Shown: positions 32,538-40,999 of the stretch, piece by piece
Layout: each line of letters opens with the position of its first letter
Numbering within the stretch: the stretch's first letter is position 1
Assembly: GCA_963764305.1 (NCBI GenBank)
Contig: CAVXSD010000007.1
Location: 186,001 to 250,000 of the forward strand
Reading direction: 5' to 3'
Length of the DNA stretch: 64,000 nt
Source: Bog-473 sp963764305
GTDB taxonomy: Bacteria > Actinomycetota > Acidimicrobiia > Acidimicrobiales > RAAP-2
The notes under the pieces: generated by a model
Told to the model about the DNA's origin: nothing
Database searches by the model: none
The model's input: the letters and a program-made list of their open reading frames with translations, nothing else
Program-made: the position numbers and the translations under genes

Positions 32538-33943
32538 CGCCTGCGGCCGCATCGGGCTACCAGCGGCTCTCCCTGTGGTGGGAGGCCATCCCGGTCCCGC
32601 TGCCGCCGCGCCCGGCGCTCACCGAGGACCTCGACATCGACGTCTGCATCGTCGGCGCCGGGTTCACCGGCCTCTGGACGGCGCACGCGCTGGCGCGAGC
32701 CGACCCTTCGTTGCGCGTGGCCGTGCTCGAACGCGAGGTGGCCGGCTTCGGGGCCTCGGGCCGCAACGGAGGCTGGTGCTCGGCGCTGTTCGCCACCTCG
32801 GACGCGGCCCTGGCCCGCCAGCACGGGCTCGAGCCGATGCGGGCGATGCGCCGGGCCATGCAGGAGACGATCGACGTCGTCGGGGCCAGCGCGGCAAGCG
32901 AGGGGATCGACTGCCACTTCACCAAAGGCGGCTCGGTGGACCTGGTGCGCAGCGAGGCCCAGCGGGCCCGGGCGCTGGCCGAGGTCGACGAGGCGCGTGC
33001 GCTCGGCTTCGGCGAGGACGACGTGCGCTGGCTCGGGCCCGGCGAGACCCGCGAGATCATCGGCGCCGCCGGCTCCCTGGGAGCCACGTTCACGCCGCAC
33101 TGCGCAGTGGTGCAGCCGGCGCTCCTGGCCCGGGGTCTGGCCGACGCCGTCGAACGGCACGGGGTGCGCGTCTACGAGCACACCGAGGTGCTCGACATCC
33201 GGGCCGGGGAGGCGGGCGACCGTCCGTCGGTGGTCACCAGCGGAGGCACCGTACGGGCTGAATTCGTGGTGCGGGCGACGGAGGCCTGGACGCCGACCCT
33301 GCCCGGCCTCGAGCGCGCCATCGTCCCGGTGTACTCCCTCATGGTGGCCACCGAGCCCCTCAGCGTGGAGTTCTGGTCAGGCGCGGGGCTCGAGAGCCGG
33401 GCTACCTTCGCCGACCACCGCCACATGATCATCTACGGCCAGCGCACGGCGGACGGCCGCATCGCCTTCGGGGGGCGGGGGGCGCCCTACCACTTCGGCT
33501 CGAAAGTGCGCCCCGCCTTCGACCACGAACCGGCCGTGCACGCGCTGCTGCGCCAGACCCTCACCCAGCTGTTCCCGGAGGTCGCCGACGCCCGCTTCAC
33601 GCACGCATGGGGCGGCCCGCTCGGCATCCCGCGCGACTGGCACTCCTCGGTCGGGCTCGACCGCGCCACGGGCCTGGCCTGGGCCGGGGGGTACGTCGGC
33701 GACGGCGTGGCCACGACAAACCTGGCGGGGCGCACGCTGGCTGACCTCATCACCGGGGCCGAGACGGCGCTGACCCGGCTTCCCTGGGTCGGGCACATCT
33801 CGCCGCGCTGGGAGCCCGAGCCCCTGCGCTGGGTCGGCGTGAACGCCGCGCTGTGGTCGATGCAGCTGGCCGACCGCAGCGAGACCCGGCGCGGACGCCC
33901 CAGCCGGCTGGCCGGCGCCATGGGGCGACTCCTCGGCCAGTGA
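32522..33943 (+). CDS. FAD-dependent amine/amino-acid oxidoreductase (DAO family)
   Basis: 473 residues from GTG 32522, inside the end of the aminotransferase gene. The dinucleotide fold is DVCIVGAGFTGLWTAHAL, then VLEREVAGFGASGRNGGWCS, a motif of the gamma-glutamylputrescine oxidase/PuuB and glycine oxidase-like branch. The C-terminal FAD block is LAWAGGYVGDGVATTNLAGRT. It most likely oxidises a secondary or primary amine. The translational overlap with the aminotransferase supports a shared amine catabolic route. The tail after residue 430 (SETRRGRPSRLAGAMGRLLG) is basic. Confidence 0.88.
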   Translation: MAQAVAPAAASGYQRLSLWWEAIPVPLPPRPALTEDLDIDVCIVGAGFTGLWTAHALARADPSLRVAVLEREVAGFGASGRNGGWCSALFATSDAALARQHGLEPMRAMRRAMQETIDVVGASAASEGIDCHFTKGGSVDLVRSEAQRARALAEVDEARALGFGEDDVRWLGPGETREIIGAAGSLGATFTPHCAVVQPALLARGLADAVERHGVRVYEHTEVLDIRAGEAGDRPSVVTSGGTVRAEFVVRATEAWTPTLPGLERAIVPVYSLMVATEPLSVEFWSGAGLESRATFADHRHMIIYGQRTADGRIAFGGRGAPYHFGSKVRPAFDHEPAVHALLRQTLTQLFPEVADARFTHAWGGPLGIPRDWHSSVGLDRATGLAWAGGYVGDGVATTNLAGRTLADLITGAETALTRLPWVGHISPRWEPEPLRWVGVNAALWSMQLADRSETRRGRPSRLAGAMGRLLGQ

Positions 33944-34416
33944 TCGGTGCCACAATCTCGTTCGTGCACGAGACGGCGTCCGAGGCGATCACCAAGCTGA
34001 TCTACTCCTACGCCGAGCGGATCGACGCCGGCGACTTCGCCGGGGTGGCCGAGGTCTTCGCCCACGCCACCTTGACCTTCGAGGGATTCGGCGACGCCGT
34101 GACGGGCCGCGAAGCCATTGAGGCCCTCTACACGCGGACGACGAGGCGCTACGAGGACGGGACGCCGCGCACCAAGCACGTCATGACGAACGTGATGGTC
34201 GACGTGGCCGACGACGGTGAGTCGGCGGCGAGCCGCTCGTACTTCACGGTGCTGCAGGCGGTACCGGGCGAGCTGGCGCTGCAACCGGTCATCGCCGGGC
34301 GCTACCGGCACACCTACGCGCGGGTCGACGGCCGCTGGCGGGTCGCCACCATGCACATCACGATCGATCTGTTGGGCGACCTCGGGCACCACATGCTCTT
34401 CGACCTGGCGCCATGA
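33940..34416 (+). CDS. NTF2/SnoaL-like protein
   Basis: 158 residues if it starts at GTG 33940, which overlaps the upstream stop (GTGA); a GTG at 33964 would give 150. Pattern of the SnoaL_4-like group: ITKLIYSYAERIDAGDFAGV, FAHATLTFEGFG, TGREAIEALY, and the strand AGRYRHTYARVDGRWRVATM. Aromatic dioxygenase small subunits and dehydratases share this fold; no specific catalytic set can be named. It overlaps the DUF2505 gene by 4 nt, so it belongs to the same rightward transcript as the aminotransferase and flavoprotein. Confidence 0.85.
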   Translation: MIGATISFVHETASEAITKLIYSYAERIDAGDFAGVAEVFAHATLTFEGFGDAVTGREAIEALYTRTTRRYEDGTPRTKHVMTNVMVDVADDGESAASRSYFTVLQAVPGELALQPVIAGRYRHTYARVDGRWRVATMHITIDLLGDLGHHMLFDLAP

Positions 34417-34904
34417 AGCTGACCCTCGACTACACCTGGGACTGCGAGCCCGAGGCCTTCTGGGCCCTCTACTACGACCCCGCGTTCGTGGTCCGGCTCC
34501 ACCTCGACGCCCTGGGCTCCACCTGGGCCGAGGTGATGTCGCAGGAGGGCGACCTCACGAGCGGCCTGGTGCGGACGCTGCGCTACGGCCAGCGGCCCAA
34601 CATGCCCGGCGCCGTGCGCAAGATCTTCGGTGAGGAAGTCGTCACGCACGAGGTGAGCACCTACGACCCGGCCACCACGACCACCACGTTCACCATGACG
34701 CCGGGCACCATGGCCGACAAGACGCACATCGAGGGTCGCATCGCGCTCGCCCGCGAGGGCGACGGCGCGGTCGAGACCTTCTTCCTCGACGCCCGGGTCA
34801 AGATCTTCGGGGCGGGCCCGATCGTCGAGCGCTTCATCGAGCACCAGGCCCGCGACATGCAGGAGAAGGCGGTCGCCTTCATGCGGGCCGAGCTCGGGGG
34901 CTGA
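34413..34904 (+). CDS. DUF2505 (START-like) protein
   Basis: 163 residues starting in the ATGA overlap with the NTF2-like gene. It matches DUF2505, a START/SRPBCC-fold family of actinobacteria: MKLTLDYTWDCEPEAFWALY, VRTLRYGQRPNMPGAVRKIFGEE region, and a final amphipathic helix (ERFIEHQARDMQEKAVAFM). The fold binds hydrophobic ligands in a central cavity. Its role in this amine-catabolism transcript is not known. The ORF ends the tightly packed series; the next gene lies after a 288-nt gap. Confidence 0.87.
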   Translation: MKLTLDYTWDCEPEAFWALYYDPAFVVRLHLDALGSTWAEVMSQEGDLTSGLVRTLRYGQRPNMPGAVRKIFGEEVVTHEVSTYDPATTTTTFTMTPGTMADKTHIEGRIALAREGDGAVETFFLDARVKIFGAGPIVERFIEHQARDMQEKAVAFMRAELGG

Positions 34905-35192
34905 GCCTCCGAGGCGCCGGTCGGTCCGCCATTTATGGCCCTTTTATGGCCGAGCCGGGCTGTTCACGCACCGTTCACAGTTGCCCCTTGACCGGCGGCC
35001 CGCCAGCACACATTCTGTGGGCCGACACACCTTCGGTCGCTCGCCAGGGACGCGCACCGGGACTCGACAGGTGGGTGCGTGGACGCAAGGCCGAAGGCGG
35101 CTGCCTGGGGGCAGCCCGGGATCAGCCCGTCCTGAGGTCGCCCTTCGGGGCCCCCGCGTCTCCGCGGAGGCGACGACAAGGAGGTACGGACG
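34905..35192 (+). promoter_or_regulatory. Long structured leader of the NCS1 permease gene
   Basis: The 288-nt gap holds no gene but several possible RNA hairpins: CGCACC/GGTGCG (35053-35058 with 35074-35079), a 7-bp stem GGCTGCC-TGGG-GGCAGCC (35099-35116), and a self-complementary CTCCGCGGAG just before the AAGGAGG ribosome site (35178-35184). It could be a cis-acting regulatory RNA. I could not match it to a known riboswitch class. Confidence 0.35.
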
Positions 35193-36719
35193 GTGGCAGT
35201 CATCGAGAACTACTCCGAGGACCTCGCGGTCATCCATGACCCGAGAGTCGAGGAGGTGTTCCGTGTCGAGCAGCACGGGATCGACTTCATTCCCGAGAGC
35301 GAGCGCTGGGCCTCGCCGAAGGACGTCTTCGGCATGTGGGCCGGCGCCAGCGTGCAGGTCGAGTACTTCATCTACGGCGCCATCCTGATGACCTTCGGGT
35401 TGACGTTCGCCCAGGTGGTGATCGTCATCGTGCTCGGCAACCTGTCCTATTTCCTGCTCGGGCTCTGCTCGCTGCAGGGGCCGAACACCGGGACGACCGT
35501 CTTCGCCATCAACCGGGCGTCGTTCGGTCCCAACGGCTCGCGGCCGATCTCGTTCTTCAACTGGATCACGCAGATCGGCTTCGAGGTGGAGGGCCTCATC
35601 CTCATTGTGGGGGCCGCGCTCGTCCTCATGATCAAGGCGGGGTTCCTGCCGGGCAATCCGGCCAAGGTGATTCTTGTCATTGTGGCCGTGCTGATTCAGG
35701 GGATCCTCCCCTTCTTCGGTCACGCCGCCATCGTGAAGACGCTGCGCCTCCTGGTCCTCCCGTTCGTGATCCTCTTCGCCATCATGTTGGGCTTCGCCAT
35801 CCCGCACGCCAACCTGCACGTCGTCAAGAGCAGCGGGGACTGGCAGGCCTTCACAGAGGCGCTCGCCTTCACCATCGCCCTGAGCGGCCTGGGCTGGACC
35901 GAGAACGGCAATGACTACACCCGCTACTGCCCGTCGGACACTTCCAAGAAGGGCATCGTCGGCTGGGTCTTCCTCGGCACGGCCGTGCCGGAAATCCTCA
36001 TCATGACCCTCGGCGCGGTGGTCGGCACCTTTGTCCTGAACATCGGGACGGGGGCCGGCGGGTTCCTCCCCTTCGCCCACCAGCACGCAATCCCGTCCTG
36101 GTTCGTCGTGGTGTTTCTCGTCTTCGCCGCGTTACAGATCTTCGGCGTCAACAGCCTCGACATGTACTCCTCCGGCGTCACGCTCCAGGCCATCGGGGTG
36201 CCGGTCAAGCGCTATCAGGCAGTGCTAATCGACTGCGCGGTCGCCCTCGGGATCACCATGTGGGCGATCTTCAGCGGCTCGTTCACCGAGTACCTGTCCG
36301 ACTTCGTCGACCTCGTGATCGTGTGGATCGCGCCTTGGAGCGCCATCTTCCTCGTCGACTGGGCGCTCCGGCGCTACCGTTACGTGCCCAGCGAGCTGCA
36401 GAAGACGGGCCGGGAGTCGCTGTACTGGCGTAAGGGCGGCATCAACTGGGCGGCGATCATCGCCCAGGTGGTCGGCATGTATGCCGCTATCTCTGCGCTC
36501 TACGTCAATCCAACCTACTACTTCCGCGTCCCGCGTTGGATGAACGAAGTGACCGACCACACGCAGGACACCTACCACTTTGGCGGCGACTTCAGCATCT
36601 TCTTGGGCATGGGCGTCGGCGCGCTGGTGTATCTGATCCTGGCCACCCGGAGCGTGCGGAAGCAGGCCGATGCGCAGGAACAGCTGCTCCGGGAGGAGGG
36701 GCTGCTCTCGGTCGGGTGA
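35193..36719 (+). CDS. NCS1-family nucleobase:cation symporter (cytosine/purine permease)
   Basis: 508 residues from GTG 35193, 8 nt after AAGGAGG. Twelve hydrophobic segments can be counted. NCS1 features include the polar N-terminus with WASPKDVFGMWAGASVQVEY in helix 1, GPNTGTTVFAINRASFGPNG between helices, and LGWTENGNDYTRYCPSDTS in the middle, the CodB/PurT-like pattern. It should import a nucleobase or related compound with H+ or Na+. Neighbours suggest a link to nucleobase salvage (a broken deaminase and phosphoribosyltransferase just downstream) or to the amine-catabolic genes upstream. It ends 9 nt from the opposing phosphoribosyltransferase gene. Confidence 0.93.
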   Translation: MAVIENYSEDLAVIHDPRVEEVFRVEQHGIDFIPESERWASPKDVFGMWAGASVQVEYFIYGAILMTFGLTFAQVVIVIVLGNLSYFLLGLCSLQGPNTGTTVFAINRASFGPNGSRPISFFNWITQIGFEVEGLILIVGAALVLMIKAGFLPGNPAKVILVIVAVLIQGILPFFGHAAIVKTLRLLVLPFVILFAIMLGFAIPHANLHVVKSSGDWQAFTEALAFTIALSGLGWTENGNDYTRYCPSDTSKKGIVGWVFLGTAVPEILIMTLGAVVGTFVLNIGTGAGGFLPFAHQHAIPSWFVVVFLVFAALQIFGVNSLDMYSSGVTLQAIGVPVKRYQAVLIDCAVALGITMWAIFSGSFTEYLSDFVDLVIVWIAPWSAIFLVDWALRRYRYVPSELQKTGRESLYWRKGGINWAAIIAQVVGMYAAISALYVNPTYYFRVPRWMNEVTDHTQDTYHFGGDFSIFLGMGVGALVYLILATRSVRKQADAQEQLLREEGLLSVG

Positions 36720-36728
36720 TCGGCGGAA

Positions 36729-37344
36729 TCAGTCCCAGTCCTCGACCAGGCCTCCCGAGCCGTCGGGATGGAACAACGGCATGGCGCCGAGGGTGCGGAC
36801 CAGGGCCGCATCCTCGCCCAGCGCCGCGCTTCCAACCGCCGCCTTCGGTCATGAGGGTCCCGATCACCACGGGCTCTGCATCAAGGCGGCGGACTAAGCG
36901 CAGGGCCGCGGCCAGCGAGGCGCCCGTGGAGACGACGTCGTCGACCACGGCCACGCGGCGGCCGCGCACCGCGCCGGCGCGGGCCGGGTCCATGCGGAGG
37001 CGTTGCGGCTGGTCGGTCGTGATGGAATACACGGGCTCGGCCCACGTCTCGCCCAGGTGGATCTTGGGCGTCTTGTGCAGGATCACGTAGTCGTCGAGAC
37101 CGAGGGCGCGGCTGGCCTCGATGGCCAGGGGGATCCCCATGGTGGCCACGGACACGATGATCTCGGGCTGCGCCGGCCCCATCAGCTCGGCCAGCTCACG
37201 CCCGGCCGTCTCGGCGAAGGACACCCCCATATCCACACAGATGAGGAGGGCGATCGTCAGCTCGTCGGAGAGCGCAACAAGCGGGAGATCCACCTTCTGG
37301 CTCCCCACGGTGGTCGTGTAAGTACCATCGGCGGCCGTGGACAT
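36729..37344 (-). pseudogene. Purine/xanthine-type phosphoribosyltransferase with a one-base insertion
   Basis: From ATG 37344 the frame encodes a type I phosphoribosyltransferase: IIVSVATMGIPLAIEASRALG near the N-terminus and the PRPP-binding loop RVAVVDDVVSTGASLAAAL. After TLMTEGGGWK (about 36836) the frame slips. The natural C-terminus, AALGEDAALVRTLGAMPLFH and then VEDWD, continues in another frame and ends at TGA 36729. Removing one C restores one frame of about 204 residues. The enzyme would convert a purine base and PRPP to a nucleotide. A single indel can be a recent mutation or an assembly error. Its 5' end overlaps that of the divergent deaminase in a shared CATG. Confidence 0.8.
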
Positions 37345-37765
37345 GACTCCCACCGAGCATATGTCCCCAGCTGAACCCCTCAGCGAGGCGCTGGTGGGCA
37401 AGATGCTGTCCGTCGCCCTGGCCGAGGCGCGCCACGGGGTCTCCGAGGGGGCATTCCGATCGGCGCCGCCCTCTTCCACCCCGATGGGACGCTGCTGGGG
37501 CGCGGCCACAACTGGCGCCTCCAGGACGGTGATCCCTCGATGCACGCCGAAACGGCCGCCTTCCGGGCCGCCGGGCGCCGGCGCGACTACGCCGACTGCG
37601 TCATGGTCACCACTCTGTCACCGTGCTGGTGCTGCAGCGGCCTGCTGCGCCAGTTCGGCATCGGCACCGTGGTCATCGGGCGCGCCGGTCCATGCAGCAT
37701 GTTGGGGTTGACCACCACCTCCTGCCCCCGCTCGTCACCGAAGAGTGCCAGCACCGCCGGGGGGC
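37337..37765 (+). pseudogene. Cytosine/nucleoside deaminase, frame-broken
   Basis: The frame opens at GTG 37337 (8 nt after a TACCAT box) or ATG 37343: EALVGKMLSVALAEARHGVSEG. One G appears to be missing in the GGGGG run near 37447. In the next frame the zinc deaminase core continues: IPIGAALFHPDGTLLGRGHN, SMHAETAAFRAAGRRR (HAE zinc site) and TTLSPCWCCSGLLRQF (PCxxC zinc site). A further slip near 37690 probably separates the C-terminal part. This is the yeast-type cytosine deaminase/CMP-dCMP-like family and would deaminate cytosine or a relative imported by the NCS1 permease. Both zinc motifs are intact, so the break is young or an artefact. Confidence 0.78.
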
Positions 37766-37867
37766 GGGACAGTAGCAGTGAAGATCCCGGCCTCCGGATG
37801 AGGAGGCAAGTCTGGCGACTTGTGGGCGCCCGTGATCCTCAAGGGTTAGGAGAGCACCAATGGACCC

Positions 37868-38367
<500 letters not shown>

Positions 38368-38380
38368 TGCGCCATTAGGC

Positions 38381-38586
38381 ATGCCGTCGTCGATCTGCCG
38401 ACGGACCGCCTTCATCTTCGCCAAAAAACTCTGTCTTGGCCGACACGGTCTTGCGGTGCACGTTCCCGTCACGGTGTAGCAGACCACGACCGCACCGACC
38501 CACCGGTCATCGGATTCTCGGTGGTACACGCTGCCCTCACCGTCATCCGATGTCCCGCCACTGCCTGCCTCTCGGCAGCACTTCAA
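38381..38586 (-). mobile_element. Tyrosine recombinase (phage-type integrase) N-terminal relic
   Basis: Reading leftward from 38586: GEGSVYHRESDDRWVGAVVV, then after a frame slip VHRKTVSAKT, then KAVRRQIDDGMP. This is the N-terminal arm-binding domain typical of actinobacterial phage or ICE integrases (GSVYxRxDGRWVGAV, RKTVxGKT, LxxxIDDGLP). The catalytic domain that should follow is absent; the sequence stops where the IS630 relic ends. It marks an old integration or IS-disruption site. Confidence 0.65.
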
Positions 38587-38826
38587 AAACCCATTGCTAC
38601 ATTTGTTGCTGCGTTGTCCAATTTCGGAGGGCCCGCGGCAAGTGCTCGGAGCGAAAGTGGCTTCTGATCAGGTGCTTTGTGGTGGGCCGTTGCTCCTCCT
38701 ATTCAAACCGGCCGACATGCGCGTTTCGCCGCTTGACGCTTGCCGCCTTGAGTCACCACGTCACCCGATGACCTCCCTGACCAGCAACGACGTTGGAACT
38801 GGCAGCCACCCGGTATTCGCCGCGAA

Positions 38827-39015
38827 TGCGCTATTTGTCACCGCGGCAAGGTGTGAGCCGAATGGACTGCTGCGCCATGTCTCCCGAAGAACGCCGACCT
38901 GCCCTTGTACTCACAGCAGCAGCTCAACGCCATCGCACGATCCCTCAACCGCCGTCCTCGACAGACGCTGAGTTGGATGCCACCATCTCAGGCGTTCGCC
39001 GAGGTGTTGCGTTAA
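38827..39015 (+). mobile_element. IS30-family transposase C-terminal relic
   Basis: The clear part is 38887-39015: DLPLYSQQQLNAIARSLNRR followed by PRQTLSWMPPSQAFAEVLR and a TAA, which matches the end of IS30 transposases (DLSxYSQxxLDxxAxxLNxRPRKTLGWxTPxE). Just upstream, one frame over, EPNGLLRHVS corresponds to the NENTNGLLRQY motif around the catalytic glutamate. The rest of the element is not recognisable in the 240 nt before. Confidence 0.6.
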
Positions 39016-39231
39016 CCCCTGAGGACACAGGTTTCGTGACACCAGCGAGAGCAAAGAGGCTTGCGCGCGCCAGGGCAACACTCCTGGCAATGCATTCAGC
39101 GCCCGGACTGTCCATCGCCCTAACCCTTCCGCAGCCTACCTTGTTATGCTACAGACCCTGATGGGAGGGTCACTGGACGCGTGGGGGCGTCCCAAAGTGC
39201 TCTGCGTCGGCCGAATGGGAGGGCGGACCTG

Positions 39232-40059
39232 GTGACACGTACGAGCGTCGACATCACCATCCCGGTCCTCAACGAGGAGAGCTCGCTCGTGAGCAGCCTG
39301 ACGACACTGGCCGCCCACCTCGACACCCAGTGCCCCTACGACTGGTGCATCACCGTGGCCGACAACGGCAGCACGGACGAGACGTTCGAGCGCGCGACGA
39401 CCTTCGCCGCCACGAACCCGCGGACGAGGGTCATCCGGCTCGAAGAACGCGGCCGCGGGCGGGCCCTCAAGCGGGCGTGGACCACCAGCACGGCCGAGGT
39501 TGTCGCCTATATGGACGTCGATCTCTCCACCGGGCTTGAGTCGCTGCGGCCGCTCCTCGACCCCGTGGTCGGCGGCCGCTGCGATGTCTCCATCGGCTCG
39601 CGGCTCGCCCCCGGTGCCGAGATCGCCCGAACCTTGCAACGCGAGGTGATATCACGCATCTACAACCTGCTCGCGCGAGCTTTTCTGCATTATCACATCC
39701 TCGACGCCCAATGTGGCTTCAAGGCGATCCGCGCCAGCCTGGCCCGCGATTTGATCCCCAAGATCGAGGACAACGGGTGGTTCTTCGACACCGAGCTCCT
39801 CGCCCTGGCCCACCGAAGTGGCGCGCGGATCAACGAGGTACCGGTGCGCTGGGTCGAGGACGACGACTCCAGGGTCAAGGTCATTAAGACCGCGAGCGAC
39901 GACCTGAAAGGGATCTGGCGGCTTTGGCTGGACGGCCGACGGAACGGAACCGGGGAGGCCGATCGAATTCCGCTGGCACCCCCCGACACGTTCTCGTCCC
40001 CAGTCGTAGGGGGAGGGCTGCGGCGTCGACTTCGACGCGTACGCGACCATTTACGATGA
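39232..40059 (+). CDS. Family 2 glycosyltransferase (dolichol-phosphate mannose synthase-like)
   Basis: 275 residues from GTG 39232, preceded by GGGAGGG; a GTG at 39181 adds 17 residues without a ribosome site. GT-A fold: VDITIPVLNEESSLVSSL, the nucleotide-binding VADNGSTDETFERA, the metal DxD-type region VVAYMDVDLSTGLE, and the acceptor block AQCGFKAIRASLARDLIP followed by WFFDTELLALAHRSG. It would pass a sugar from a nucleotide donor to a polyprenyl phosphate at the membrane. It ends at 40059 within the start region of a methyltransferase in the next frame; both may once have been one polypeptide. Confidence 0.88.
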   Translation: MTRTSVDITIPVLNEESSLVSSLTTLAAHLDTQCPYDWCITVADNGSTDETFERATTFAATNPRTRVIRLEERGRGRALKRAWTTSTAEVVAYMDVDLSTGLESLRPLLDPVVGGRCDVSIGSRLAPGAEIARTLQREVISRIYNLLARAFLHYHILDAQCGFKAIRASLARDLIPKIEDNGWFFDTELLALAHRSGARINEVPVRWVEDDDSRVKVIKTASDDLKGIWRLWLDGRRNGTGEADRIPLAPPDTFSSPVVGGGLRRRLRRVRDHLR

Positions 40060-40708
40060 CGCAGTAGACCGATCGGTCTCCTTCACCGGGAGGGACGCCG
40101 CCTTCTACGCACGTCGCAAAGTGGAGCTGCTCGAGGAGATCGTCCGTCCTCGACTGGGCTCGCTCCAAGGGCTTTCCCTCCTCGACGTCGGTTGCGGGAC
40201 GGGGACGACTGATCGCCATTTCGCCTCGCGAGTGCGGAAGCTCCACGGCGTCGACGTCTCCGAAGAGATGCTCGTTCATGCCAGACACACCGTGCCCAAG
40301 GCGGAATTCAGCTGGTACGACGGGGAGAAACTCCCGTTCGCCGACGAATCGTTCGATGTGGTGGTCGCCATCTGTACACTGCACCACGTTCCAGTCTCGA
40401 AGCGGTTCAAGATAGTGAGCGAGATGGTCCGCGTGACCCGGACCGGTGGTGTCGTGGCGGTCTTCGAGCACAACCCATTCAATCCGCTCACCCGCCATGC
40501 TGTGAACACATGTGAGCTCGACCAAAACGTGGTGCTGCTCTCCTCTCGCCACGCGGTCGAGTTGCTCAAGGACGCCGCCGACGTGGAGCCCGAACTCCGC
40601 CACTTCCTCTTCTCACCGCTGGGGGGCGCCATCGGCTGCTCTCTCGACCGACACCTCCGGCGCGTCCGCCTGGGCGGCCAGTATGTCGCCTGGTTACGGA
40701 GGGCTTAA
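40010..40708 (+). CDS. Class I SAM-dependent methyltransferase, without a clear start codon
   Basis: The conserved protein sequence begins upstream of any ATG or GTG: FDAYATIYDDAVDRSVSF, then FTGRDAAFYARRK, then motif I LSLLDVGCGTGTTDRHFA, motif II LHGVDVSEEMLVHAR and FDVVVAICTLHHVP. The first in-frame candidate (GTG 40115) would lose about 35 conserved residues; a stop lies at 40007. A one-base slip in the G-rich run at 40009-40017 would join it to the glycosyltransferase in one frame. Bifunctional GT2/methyltransferase proteins exist, so this pair is probably a broken fusion. Substrate likely a lipid-linked glycan. Confidence 0.72.
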   Translation, partial: GEGCGVDFDAYATIYDDAVDRSVSFTGRDAAFYARRKVELLEEIVRPRLGSLQGLSLLDVGCGTGTTDRHFASRVRKLHGVDVSEEMLVHARHTVPKAEFSWYDGEKLPFADESFDVVVAICTLHHVPVSKRFKIVSEMVRVTRTGGVVAVFEHNPFNPLTRHAVNTCELDQNVVLLSSRHAVELLKDAADVEPELRHFLFSPLGGAIGCSLDRHLRRVRLGGQYVAWLRRA

Positions 40709-40999
40709 CCCGGCACCGCAGCTCCTTCAGCACCCCCGACGCCCGCAGCGACCCGTTCGTGGCCTGTCGCTTTGCCACACACGTTCAGCGCAGGTGAGCT
40801 TGATCCGTTTGAAAGACATGTTAGTTGAGCCGATCACACAGCCTGACGGTGGGCGTCATGGTCATGGGGACTTATGAGATGTCTCAAGGTCATTCCTGGG
40901 CTCGGGTATCGATCCGTTATGGTGGGCTGCCTGGAGGGGCTTGACAGCCCGTCCAACTCGACCCCAACAGGTGAACGCAAAGGCGACCAGCTCTATTCC

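Noticed and set aside
34905..35192. A named riboswitch (guanidine, purine, ZTP) before the NCS1 gene
   Set aside because: None of the conserved core sequences of these classes could be found; only generic hairpins are visible.
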